A stretch of DNA of 64,000 nt from JBGPQJ01 sp963709295 (GTDB lineage Bacteria; Chloroflexota; Anaerolineae; Anaerolineales; Villigracilaceae): contig CAVPVW010000003.1 in the NCBI GenBank assembly GCA_963709295.1, forward strand, positions 62,001 to 126,000. The letters are read 5' to 3'. A program made the translations under genes and the position numbers. The notes under the pieces are model-generated. The model made no database searches, was not told the origin of the DNA, and saw only the letters and a list, made by a program, of their open reading frames with translations. This document shows, piece by piece, positions 43,034 to 50,551 of this stretch. Each line of letters begins with the position of its first letter. Position 1 is the stretch's first letter.

Positions 43034-43774
43034 ATGACACAATTTTTCTCTGATTTCTGGAATACCCTCAAACTGGACGCAATAGTATTTAACAAGATAG
43101 GGGATGATAAGGTGGGCTTATGGACATCCTTACGCCTCTTCCTTGTAATTTCTCTTTTGATCACATTTGGAGGATTAGTCTCATCCCTCTCCTCCGAGCC
43201 GAAGGGAATTGGAACAGGTATCGATTCTTTGGAGGCCCGATTAAGCCAGCTTTCAGCGCGACGTCTTCCTCCTTCAATTGAAAATTATGTGACGAATTTG
43301 TCGGATAGATTGCAATCCATATCCAACACCCTGGAACAATATCGCCCGCCATTGGGCAAGGAGGCGAGTTACACCCTTCGTACGATTGGAAAATGGCTTT
43401 CTGCTCCACTGACGATGTTGGGAGGGTGGATGGCAGCGGCCTTGGCGGTATTCCTTGTAGCCAAGGTTCTGAAGGGGCAAGGGGAATTACGAAACCATGT
43501 CAATGTCTTCCTGCTTGGGTTCATCCCCCAGATCCTGTTGGTAATTTCCAGCTTTGCGTTTCTACATTCCACACTGGGATGGATCGGCGGCATACTCGCT
43601 TTTGTGGCTTTCTTTTGGAGCCTGGCTGTCTTGATCGCAGGTATGCGGACTGTTCATCAAATCACGGTCGGAAGAAGTATTGCTGTACTGGTGGTTACCT
43701 TTCTCGTTTTCGCCTTTCTTTTACCTGCATTTTCGGTTTTATTAACTTCAGTGGTTATGATGCTTGTTTTTTAG
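43034..43774 (+). CDS. Second Yip1-like membrane protein
   Basis: A 246-residue paralogue-like partner of the preceding gene. It has one early span (WTSLRLFLVISLLITFGGLV), a ~90-residue extramembrane loop, then four spans including GGWMAAALAVFLVAKVLKGQ and NVFLLGFIPQILLVISSFAF, which resemble the Yip1 core. TAGGAGGAATTC gives a strong ribosome-binding site for ATG 43034. Its natural terminator, shared with the convergent VOC gene, is split by an IS insertion. Confidence 0.7.
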   Translation: MTQFFSDFWNTLKLDAIVFNKIGDDKVGLWTSLRLFLVISLLITFGGLVSSLSSEPKGIGTGIDSLEARLSQLSARRLPPSIENYVTNLSDRLQSISNTLEQYRPPLGKEASYTLRTIGKWLSAPLTMLGGWMAAALAVFLVAKVLKGQGELRNHVNVFLLGFIPQILLVISSFAFLHSTLGWIGGILAFVAFFWSLAVLIAGMRTVHQITVGRSIAVLVVTFLVFAFLLPAFSVLLTSVVMMLVF

Positions 43775-43846
43775 TATAACAAAAAAAAGACCTTCTCGAT
43801 GAACTGCACCCAATAGACAAGACAGAAAAAGAAAGCCCCCGAGTGG

Positions 43847-44152
43847 CTAAGAGGACAGGCACCTGCGTTCAAAAGGTGTCTGTCTTGTTTTCAATTGTAT
43901 CCTTTCGTAGTTGTAAAAGCTAACATACTCATTGATGATTTGTTGAGCTTCATCAAAGGTAGGGTTTTTGAAATGGCGCAAATACTCTTCTTTGAGATGT
44001 CCGAAGAAATTTTCCATGGGGGCGTTATCCCAGCAATTCGCACGCCGTGACATGGAAGGAGTGATGTTATACTCATCTACAAGGACATCATGATACGCCT
44101 GCGAAGTGTATTGGTGCCCCTGGTCACTGTGGAGGATGAGTCCATCAGTGAC
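43847..44152 (-). CDS. IS3 transposase OrfB, C-terminal part (after frame change)
   Basis: Carries the second half of the DDE catalytic core: the middle Asp in LILHSDQGHQYTS and the Glu in CWDNAPMENFFGHLKEE, then the end FYNYERIQLKTRQTPFER. Reading continues from the first OrfB part only if one A is added to the A4 run at 44154-44157 (minus strand), so in the sequence as given OrfB is broken. Confidence 0.8.
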   Translation of the reverse strand, partial: VTDGLILHSDQGHQYTSQAYHDVLVDEYNITPSMSRRANCWDNAPMENFFGHLKEEYLRHFKNPTFDEAQQIINEYVSFYNYERIQLKTRQTPFERRCLSS

Positions 44153-44658
44153 CTTTTCTTTTGCTTGGCCTGTCGCAGTGTCTGGGTCACGAGAGCGATC
44201 GAGTTGTTGCGGTCAAAGGCAGAGGCGACGATAAACCCATCGTAGAGATCTTTGATGGTGGAGAGATAAGCCCACCCTTCCTGGGTCATGATGTAAGTGA
44301 TATCCGTGACCCACTTTTGGTTCGGGCGGCTGGCCATGAAATCGCGGTTGAGCACATTGGCATAACGGTGGTAGGTGCCGATCTCTTCCAGTTTCCGGTA
44401 CATTTTGCGTTTTCGAGCCCTGGAGCGGATGTTCAGCTTGTTCATCAGCCGTAGAACCGTCTTGTGATTGATCACCAGCGCACGCCTTTGCTTCAACCAC
44501 AGGGTGACCCGACGATAGCCATAAATCTTGTGGGAAGTTTCATAGGCTTCCTGTACCAAAGCCATCCGTTCACGATCCGGGTCTTCTCGATCCAACTTAT
44601 TCACCCAGGCATAATAGGCTGCTCGCGAAACACCAAAGAAGATACACATCGCTTTCAC
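44077..44658 (-). CDS. IS3 transposase OrfB, N-terminal part
   Basis: Starts in the region VKAMCIFFGVSRAAYYAW with the HTH_21-type domain (IYGYRRVTLWLKQRRALVIN) and the first catalytic Asp in NQKWVTDITYI. In IS3 elements OrfB is normally made only as an OrfAB fusion; the frame here is open upstream to the A7 site, consistent with that. The frame turns to nonsense after LRQAKQKK. Confidence 0.85.
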   Translation of the reverse strand: MKAMCIFFGVSRAAYYAWVNKLDREDPDRERMALVQEAYETSHKIYGYRRVTLWLKQRRALVINHKTVLRLMNKLNIRSRARKRKMYRKLEEIGTYHRYANVLNRDFMASRPNQKWVTDITYIMTQEGWAYLSTIKDLYDGFIVASAFDRNNSIALVTQTLRQAKQKKRSLMDSSSTVTRGTNTLRRRIMMSL

Positions 44659-45029
44659 TTCGAACTCTTTCCTGTGGTGGTAGATCGCCCGATATTGCGC
44701 TGCGCGAGCTGCAGTCCCCGCAATTCGGTATGGAATTTTTTTAGAAGTGCATTCTCCATCCGTAATCGTTCCAGTTCCCTTTGCCCTTCTTCTGCTTTCA
44801 GCGGCCGCCCTATCGGTTTATGAAATGACAGCTCTCCTTCTTTCCGATACATCCGGACCCAGGCTCTAATCCGATCTGCTTTTCGTATCCCTAGCTTCCG
44901 GGCAATTACCTCATACGCCTGATGTTCTTCCAAAAACATCCGTACCGCTTCCTTCTTGATCTCCACAGCGTAATGTTCCATTCCTTTTCTTCCAGACATA
45001 AAAGCACCTCCTGTGCTTGATTTTCTCAC
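44655..45029 (-). CDS. IS3 transposase OrfA
   Basis: A helix-turn-helix protein (EVIARKLGIRKADRIRAWVR) with a C-terminal leucine-zipper-like stretch (GQRELERLRMENALLKKFH) used for multimerisation. The likely start is the ATG of MEHYAVEIKKEAVRM or the listed MSGRKG start. OrfA binds the IS ends and regulates transposition. Its stop overlaps the OrfB frame. Confidence 0.88.
   Translation of the reverse strand: MRKSSTGGAFMSGRKGMEHYAVEIKKEAVRMFLEEHQAYEVIARKLGIRKADRIRAWVRMYRKEGELSFHKPIGRPLKAEEGQRELERLRMENALLKKFHTELRGLQLAQRNIGRSTTTGKSSK
44736..44742 (-). other. A7 slippery site for programmed -1 frameshift (OrfA to OrfAB)
   Basis: In the OrfA frame the minus strand reads CT-A-AAA-AAA-TTC. Slipping back by one base enters the OrfB frame, which is open from here through the OrfB start, giving the OrfAB fusion transposase typical of IS3 elements. 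Confidence 0.8.
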
Positions 45030-45123
45030 AGGGGGTGCTTTCTTTTCGTGTCTCGTTTCAGGGGGTCAGTTCACGATTTAAGAGGTCTTTTTTTGTTTAA
45101 CATTTGGGTGGTTGAATTCCATT

Positions 45124-45492
45124 TCAGAAGTTCTGTTCCTCAATTGAAAAAGGATTCCCTTCCGGATCTCTGGCGTCACACACAGAGATTCCCGGAGCGG
45201 GTGATCGAATCTCGCTGGCAGTCACTCCAAATTCAAGCAGCTGGAATCTGGCAGACTTAATATCCTGTACGCGGAAGACGATTTTTGGGGCGTCAGGACC
45301 GATGCTTCCTTTTCCACCTGAGTGAAGTGCAAGCAGACAGTTCCCGCTCTCAAAGGTGACCCAATTTTCCTCGGTGTGATCGCTGTTCGCCGGGTTGGAC
45401 AAAGGTAGATCGAGAACATGATGGTAAAACTGAACCATTGTATTCATGTCTTTGACATAAAGAATGACTTCAATTAAACCGTATGTTTTCAT
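45124..45492 (-). CDS. VOC (glyoxalase/bleomycin-resistance fold) protein
   Basis: A 122-residue vicinal-oxygen-chelate protein: VILYVKDMNTMVQFYHHVLD opens the first beta-alpha-beta module and VCDARDPEGNPFSIEE closes the second, with a candidate metal Glu in the latter. Reaction unknown; the family includes dioxygenases, isomerases and antibiotic-binding proteins. It lies just downstream of trhA on the same strand (19-nt gap). Confidence 0.8.
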   Translation of the reverse strand: MKTYGLIEVILYVKDMNTMVQFYHHVLDLPLSNPANSDHTEENWVTFESGNCLLALHSGGKGSIGPDAPKIVFRVQDIKSARFQLLEFGVTASEIRSPAPGISVCDARDPEGNPFSIEEQNF

Positions 45493-45510
45493 GGGCGGTT
45501 CTTTCCCTTT

Positions 45511-45840
45511 TTAAGCCGGCGCGATGTACACGAGAATTCCGATGAAATGGGCCAGGGCGCCGAGGATGACAAAGATGTGCCAAACTTCATGGAATCCGAA
45601 TTTTCCCGGAAAGAAATTGAAAGTTTTCGTCGCATAAATAATTGCGCCAACGGTGAATGTGATGCCTCCGACAAGCAGCCAAACGATAGCGCCTGCGGGG
45701 AGCGTTTCGAGAAGTTCCTTCCCCCCAAGAATGGCCAGCCATCCCATGGCGATATATACACCGGTGTAAAGCCAGCGTGGGGCATCCATCCATAATAGTT
45801 TAATGGCTACGCCGACCAGCGCCAAACTCCAGATTAATAT
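45511..45840 (-). CDS. TrhA/hemolysin III family protein, C-terminal part (after frame change)
   Basis: Continues the hemolysin-III protein in the +1 frame: SLALVGVAIKLLW, IAMGWLAILGGKELLETLPA, and the signature end GKFGFHEVWHIFVILGALAH, whose His residues belong to the family metal site. Removing one base at the AA of 45840-45841 joins it to the first part. About 215 residues in total, the normal family length. Confidence 0.78.
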   Translation of the reverse strand: MLIWSLALVGVAIKLLWMDAPRWLYTGVYIAMGWLAILGGKELLETLPAGAIVWLLVGGITFTVGAIIYATKTFNFFPGKFGFHEVWHIFVILGALAHFIGILVYIAPA

Positions 45841-46156
45841 TCAACATTCCCCACTGCCAGAATCCTGTGAAAAGATTGAAACAGAAAGGCGTATAGGTTC
45901 CGGCAATAAGAATATATATGGCAGAGTGATCCAGTTTCCTGAGATTGTTCAAGATGGACGGTCTGGCTCTTACCATGTGATAAATCGCACTGGCTGCAAA
46001 CAATAGAATCAGACTGATCCCATAGACTGTTAGAGAAATTGTCTTGCCAATATTCCCCCAACCGATCACCAAAAGGATGATCAATCCAATGCCAGCCGCT
46101 ATGGCAGCGCCGAGATGAGTTAATCCATTTACGGGTTCACGTAGTTTTTTTAACAT
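45800..46156 (-). CDS. TrhA/hemolysin III family membrane protein, N-terminal part
   Basis: Begins KKLREPVNGLTHLGAAIAAG, the typical opening of TrhA/YqfA proteins of the PAQR superfamily, with the first metal-site Ser/His in SAIYHMV and DHSAIYILIAGTYTPF. Members are seven-span membrane proteins linked to membrane energetics. GGAG precedes ATG 46156. The frame runs off after GMLNI because of one extra base; see the C-terminal entry. Confidence 0.78.
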   Translation of the reverse strand: MLKKLREPVNGLTHLGAAIAAGIGLIILLVIGWGNIGKTISLTVYGISLILLFAASAIYHMVRARPSILNNLRKLDHSAIYILIAGTYTPFCFNLFTGFWQWGMLNINLEFGAGRRSH

Positions 46157-46230
46157 GATTCACTCCTGTACCGATAAATAATTAAGTAGATTTAAGACGA
46201 GGTGATTATATTCCAAAATGAACAGGATTT

Positions 46231-47161
46231 TTACTTTGTAAAATTGTCACTGGCGTCATCCAGGGATTTAACCTGATCCTCTGATAAGCGCCAACCGAGA
46301 GAGCCTGCATTCATCTCGGCCTGTCTGGCGTTCTTGGCTCCAGGAATGGGCATTGTTCGTTTGCATATCAGCCAGTTGAGCGCTATTTGAGCCTGGGATT
46401 TTCCTCCCAGGTCTTGCCCGATTTCGGTCATAAGTTTGAGAAGCGGTTGAATTTTCTTCAGGATGCCTGAATATTGCCTTCCTCGTACTCCAGGAGGAGG
46501 GTTCTCAGAAGAGTATTTACCAGTAAGGATTCCCTTCGCCAGGGGTGAATACGAGATGATTCGAATACCCAGTTCATTTGCGCGCTGCAGGACGCCATTC
46601 TTCTCAATTCTTCTATCCAGCAGGCTGTATTCCACCTGGTTGGATGCGAGTGGGATACCGTATTTCGCGAGAACGGTATAGGCTCTTTGCATCTGGTTCT
46701 TGTTGTAATTGGAAATCCCCACCGTCCTGGTTAATCCGTTTTGTTTTGCTTCGGCCAGGGCCTCGACCCAGTGTTCGACAGGAAATAGTGGAAAAGGCCA
46801 ATGGATTTGATATAGATCGACGGAAGGGAGTCCGAGGCGATCAAGGCTGTGTTTAAGCGCATTAACCAGGCTGGATTTTCTCATCCTCCAGGGGAAAGGC
46901 ATGAATTTGGTGGCAACCATCACTGGAACTTTGGTCGTTTTTAGGAATTCGCCGATTAGAGTTTCGGACCGCCCCTGTCCATAAACTTCAGCAGTGTCCA
47001 GGAAATTTATTCCTGCCTCGATCGAGGTATCGAAGGCTTGCTTTATGTCTTCATCGGTATGAGTCTTTCCATAACTCCAAAAAACTTCGATCACCCCACG
47101 CCCAAGCGCCGAGTCCAAGTTCAATTTCATGCAGGAATTTCGTCTCTTCGGAGACAGCCAT
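46231..47161 (-). CDS. Aldo/keto reductase, frame disrupted near the N terminus
   Basis: An NADPH-dependent oxidoreductase of about 310 residues. Catalytic residues are present: Asp and Tyr in FLDTAEVYGQG, Lys in VATKFMP and His in LYQIHWP; the cofactor end reads PIPGAKNARQAEMN. The start is best placed at ATG 47161 (MAVSEETKFLHEIELGLGAW, with AAAGGA ahead). That frame joins the main frame only if one base is removed from the A6 run at 47079-47084, giving GDRSFWSYGKTHTDED. A shorter product beginning at 47130 would lack the first beta-strand. Substrate unknown. Confidence 0.8.
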
Positions 47162-47304
47162 AATAATCCTTTGTCTTCTCGGTAATGTTTATGCGGAATT
47201 CATTGTATCATTAGGATGCAATTCGTCCGAACTGAACCTGCTAACACAAGTGAAATGTCACAAGATAACATTATCAATATTCGCGTAACCTAAGGGTGTT
47301 GTGT

Positions 47305-47332
47305 TTGATTTCACGAAAAAATCAGGTAAAAT
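47305..47332 (+). promoter_or_regulatory. Predicted promoter of rnc-smc
   Basis: TTGATT (47305-47310), 16-bp spacer, TAAAAT (47327-47332). Transcription should start near 47339, just ahead of the leader hairpin. Confidence 0.5.
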
Positions 47333-47353
47333 CATCCTGTTTAATTTCAAAGT

Positions 47354-47410
47354 GGAACTGAGCGACCGACAGCCATCCCGTCCAATGATGGCTGGCGCTC
47401 CCTGAGTTCC
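47354..47410 (+). promoter_or_regulatory. Long hairpin in the rnc leader, candidate RNase III site
   Basis: A 57-nt hairpin: GGAACTGAGCG pairs with CGCTC-CCTG-AGTTCC (4-nt bulge), then after a small internal loop CAGCCATC pairs with GATGGCTG around a 9-nt loop, about 19 base pairs in all. It ends one base before the AAAGGAG ribosome-binding site of rnc. In E. coli, RNase III cleaves a stem in its own leader to limit its expression; position and size here fit the same idea. Confidence 0.65.
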
Positions 47411-47422
47411 AAAAGGAGAACC

Positions 47423-48187
47423 ATGGAACTCGATACTGAAAGCGGGAGCGTTGTTCCTGCTGCTGAGCAGGAATATTTGTCTCCGCAGGAATTGGCGAAA
47501 CGAATAAATTACAAGTACCCCAATCTGCGCCTTCTCACGCGAGCGTTAACCCACCGGTCATACGTCAATGAACATCCTGAAGTGCCCGAGGACAACGAAC
47601 GGCTAGAATTCCTCGGGGATGCCGTTTTGGATTTTTTAGTCGGTGCCTGGCTTTACAATCGTTATCCCGAAATGTCAGAAGGACAATTGACCCGCATGCG
47701 CTCGGCTTTGGTCCGTACCGAGCAGCTAGCGGAATTTGCTCGACAGTTGAATCTGGGTCCGAGCATGAGGTTGGGAAGAGGCGAGTTGCATGGAGGAGGA
47801 CGCCGGCGTCCGGCTTTGTTGTGTGCAACTTTTGAAGCGCTGATCGGAGCCATCTACCTGCAAGGGGAGATTCGAGGTGTACGCGATTTCATCAACCCTC
47901 TGCTTGAAGAGTTTGCAGATGGACTTCTCCTCCAGCCGGATATTTATGATGCCAAATCGCGCCTGCAGGAGTGGGCCCAGGCAAACAAGCTGGGAATCCC
48001 CAGGTACGAAACAAGGTCGGCGGAAGGTCCAGACCATGCAAAAACCTTTGTGGTCGAAGTATTTGTGAACGAAGCAGTGACCGGTACAGGAATGGGACAC
48101 AATAAACAAATCGCTGCTCAATCTGCGGCCGCAGATGCGCTGAAGAAGGTCGAAGATTATATCCCTGAAGAAAGCCAGGACGAGTAA
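47423..48187 (+). CDS. rnc: Ribonuclease III
   Basis: A 254-residue RNase III. The catalytic signature is NERLEFLGDAVLDFLVG, with the second metal-binding Glu in ATFEALIGAIYLQG; the C-terminal double-stranded-RNA-binding domain follows (SRLQEWAQANKLGIPRYETR ... KQIAAQSAAADALKKVE). It matures rRNA precursors and cuts structured mRNAs. AAGGAG precedes the ATG. smc follows after 24 nt, a common pairing. A hairpin in its leader is a candidate self-cleavage site. Confidence 0.95.
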   Translation: MELDTESGSVVPAAEQEYLSPQELAKRINYKYPNLRLLTRALTHRSYVNEHPEVPEDNERLEFLGDAVLDFLVGAWLYNRYPEMSEGQLTRMRSALVRTEQLAEFARQLNLGPSMRLGRGELHGGGRRRPALLCATFEALIGAIYLQGEIRGVRDFINPLLEEFADGLLLQPDIYDAKSRLQEWAQANKLGIPRYETRSAEGPDHAKTFVVEVFVNEAVTGTGMGHNKQIAAQSAAADALKKVEDYIPEESQDE

Positions 48188-48211
48188 CACGTCGTTCCCT
48201 TTGAAAAACAC

Positions 48212-50551
48212 ATGCCATTACGTTTGAAATCCTTGGAGTTGCAAGGTTACAAGACCTTTGCCTCGAAAACGAATTTCGAGTTTGCAGAAGGTATTACCGC
48301 GGTTGTGGGTCCCAACGGTTCCGGTAAATCCAACATCGCAGATTCGCTTCGCTGGGTGCTTGGAGAGCAATCCTATGGATTGCTCCGCGCCAAGAAAACG
48401 GAAGACATGATTTTTAACGGTGCCGATAGCCGGCCCAGAGCGGGGATGGCCTCGGCCACCATTATTTTCGACAACAGCGATGGATGGCTGCCGGTGGATT
48501 TCAGTGAAGTGGCAATGACCCGCCGGGCATATCGGGACGGTCGAAACGATTATCTGCTGAATGGGCAGCATGTCCGGTTGAGGGATTTGAATGAGATCCT
48601 TGCTCAATCCGGCCTGTCGGAGCGTACCTATACCATCCTCGGGCAAGGATTGGTGGATGCTTCTCTGGCGTTGAAAGCGGATGAACGGCGCAGGTTGTTT
48701 GAAGATGCCGCAGGGATAGGTCTTTATCGTTCACGAAGAGATGAAGCGCTGAAGCGATTGGAATCGACCCGCAGAAACCTGGAGCGGGTGCTGGATATCC
48801 TGGCGGAGCTTGAGCCACGATTGAAATCGCTGGAAAGACAGGCCAAGCGTACACAGGATTATCTTCAAGTTCAAGCGGACCTTAAGCTGCTTCTTCGCGA
48901 ATGGTATGGTTATCATTGGCATACTTCCCAGAGAGAATTAGCTGGAGCGCGTGCAATCGCTCAAACCCATGAAACCAGACTGGCTGAAGCGCGTGAAAAT
49001 TACCAGCATCTGCTTTCGGAGTTTAGTTCGTCTCGAAATCACCTCGCGGAGCTGCGAGGTCGATTAAGCGGATGGAATCGTCAGTCAGCTGAACTTCTAG
49101 TCCAAAGGGAATCCATCAGCCGTGACCTGGCTGTACTCGAGGAAAGAAGGCGCGCCCTTGTCGAATCTCAGAATCAGGCGATGGGAGAGCTCGAAAGAAT
49201 TGGGTCTGACCTTGACAGGGAAAAGGCCAGGAATGCCGATGCGGAAAGCGAACTGCATAGAATTAATAATGAGTTGACTGAAGCGAGAGCGCAGGAACAA
49301 GAGGTAAAGTCACAGCTGGGCACTCGCCAAAGCAACCGATTGGCCGTGGAAGAAAAACTTCAGTCAAGCCGCTTGAAGCTGTCCTCATTAATTACCGAAA
49401 AAGCACAATTACAAGCAAGGATTGATGAATTGAAGAACCGCCTGGATAACCAGCGGGAGCGGCTGAGCGCTGCTGACCTCGTCATTGCTCAGGCGAAGAA
49501 CAATGCAGAAATTGTCGAAAAAGATTTGACGGCGGCTAAACAAGCGCGAGAAAACCTGCAACATCACTTCAGTAATTCCGAACAAATGCTCGCAGGAATC
49601 AATCACAAGGTTAGTGCATTGGAATCACGCCGCCAGCGGCAACTTGAGGAAAAGAATAACAAACTCGCTGACCTGGCGCGTCTGCAAGCGCAGCTGGACG
49701 TGTTGGATCAGGCCGAACAATCGCTTGATGTTTACTCCGACGGTGCAAAAGCGTTGTTGGAAGCTTCACGAAATTCCCGCCTGGGCGGAGTAAGAGGCGC
49801 ACTCTCTGCGGTACTCGACGTACCTGGGGAGTTGGAAACTGCCATCTCGGCAGCCCTTGGTGAATTTTTGGATGCAGTGATCATCTCGACAGGTTCAGAT
49901 GTGGAAGCTGCCCTTTCCATGCTGGAATCGGATTCGTCAGGCCGGGCAACTCTCCTACCCTTGGAGTGGTTGAACCCGCATAAACCGATAAGGATCGGTT
50001 CTGATCCTGCCGTGGTCGGGGTCGCCAGCCAGTTGGTAAACACCCCGGAAGATATCCGTCCTGTCATCGAAATTCTTCTCGGTCAGATGGTCATCATACG
50101 CGATCGGAGCCATGCGCGCAGAATTCTCAAATCGTCAGGCGCTCAGCGTGTGGTTACCCTGAAAGGCGAGGTCTTCCGCGCAGAAGGACCCATTCAAGCC
50201 GGGAGGGAGAACCGGGGTGGTTCCATCAGCCGTCCGCGCCAGCGCCGGGAATTAATGGATTCGCTTTCAATCCTTCAATCGTCATTAGCTGAGTTGAATC
50301 AATCCATCGAACGAACAGTTTCGGAGCACGCCGCCGCTCAAAAAGAGCTCGACTTCTCGGACCAGTCCATGAAGGAATCGCAAGCGAAACTTGCGGAAGC
50401 GAATACGGTTGTGCAACAGTCCGAAATGGGGATTGAGTCAGCGAAGCAGAAGCTTGAGTGGCAGCTAACTCAAAAACAGACTTTGTCTGCTGAGATTTTA
50501 CAAACTGAAGAAGAGCGATCAACGTTGGCTGAGAAATCTTGGTCTGCTTGA
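48212..50551 (+). CDS. smc: Chromosome segregation ATPase SMC, N-terminal part
   Basis: Holds the N-terminal ATPase half (Walker A GPNGSGKS at 33-40; LSERTYTILGQGLVDASLAL), the first coiled-coil arm (~170-500) and the hinge (~510-670, with VRGALSAVLDVPGELETAIS and GRATLLPLEWLNP), then the start of the returning arm. SMC dimers compact and separate chromosomes with ScpA/ScpB. The frame ends at 50551 after AEKSWSA because of one extra A in the AAA at 50534-50536; the C-terminal part continues in the next frame. A conserved gene in this state points to a sequence error. Confidence 0.9.
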   Translation: MPLRLKSLELQGYKTFASKTNFEFAEGITAVVGPNGSGKSNIADSLRWVLGEQSYGLLRAKKTEDMIFNGADSRPRAGMASATIIFDNSDGWLPVDFSEVAMTRRAYRDGRNDYLLNGQHVRLRDLNEILAQSGLSERTYTILGQGLVDASLALKADERRRLFEDAAGIGLYRSRRDEALKRLESTRRNLERVLDILAELEPRLKSLERQAKRTQDYLQVQADLKLLLREWYGYHWHTSQRELAGARAIAQTHETRLAEARENYQHLLSEFSSSRNHLAELRGRLSGWNRQSAELLVQRESISRDLAVLEERRRALVESQNQAMGELERIGSDLDREKARNADAESELHRINNELTEARAQEQEVKSQLGTRQSNRLAVEEKLQSSRLKLSSLITEKAQLQARIDELKNRLDNQRERLSAADLVIAQAKNNAEIVEKDLTAAKQARENLQHHFSNSEQMLAGINHKVSALESRRQRQLEEKNNKLADLARLQAQLDVLDQAEQSLDVYSDGAKALLEASRNSRLGGVRGALSAVLDVPGELETAISAALGEFLDAVIISTGSDVEAALSMLESDSSGRATLLPLEWLNPHKPIRIGSDPAVVGVASQLVNTPEDIRPVIEILLGQMVIIRDRSHARRILKSSGAQRVVTLKGEVFRAEGPIQAGRENRGGSISRPRQRRELMDSLSILQSSLAELNQSIERTVSEHAAAQKELDFSDQSMKESQAKLAEANTVVQQSEMGIESAKQKLEWQLTQKQTLSAEILQTEEERSTLAEKSWSA

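Larger units (their letters stand above)
43800..45073 (-). mobile_element. Complete IS3-family insertion sequence, 1274 bp
   Basis: Both ends begin TGAACTG and form imperfect inverted repeats of about 41 bp (43800-43840 and 45033-45073; roughly three quarters identical, sharing AGACA, AAAGAAAGC and CCC blocks). A 3-bp duplication CGA flanks it (43797-43799 and 45074-45076), the usual size for IS3 elements. It carries orfA and orfB on the minus strand with an A7 slippery site between them, the standard IS3 arrangement. The end sequence and the OrfB style place it near the IS150 group. Confidence 0.92.
43781..45094. terminator. Host bidirectional terminator split by the IS insertion
   Basis: The left arm AAAAAAAGACCT (43782-43793) and the right arm AGGTCTTTTTTT (45083-45094) are exact 12-bp inverted copies. 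Without the IS and one target copy they would be joined by a 12-nt loop TCTCGATTTAAG, forming a terminator between the convergent Yip1-like and VOC genes. The IS now occupies the loop. Confidence 0.8.

Noticed and set aside
43840..43890. tRNA-Ser-like text (CGAGTGGCTAAGAGG) near the IS left end
   Set aside because: Only the D-arm resembles a tRNA. The following bases form an 11-bp hairpin overlapping the OrfB stop, and no acceptor stem or T-arm exists.
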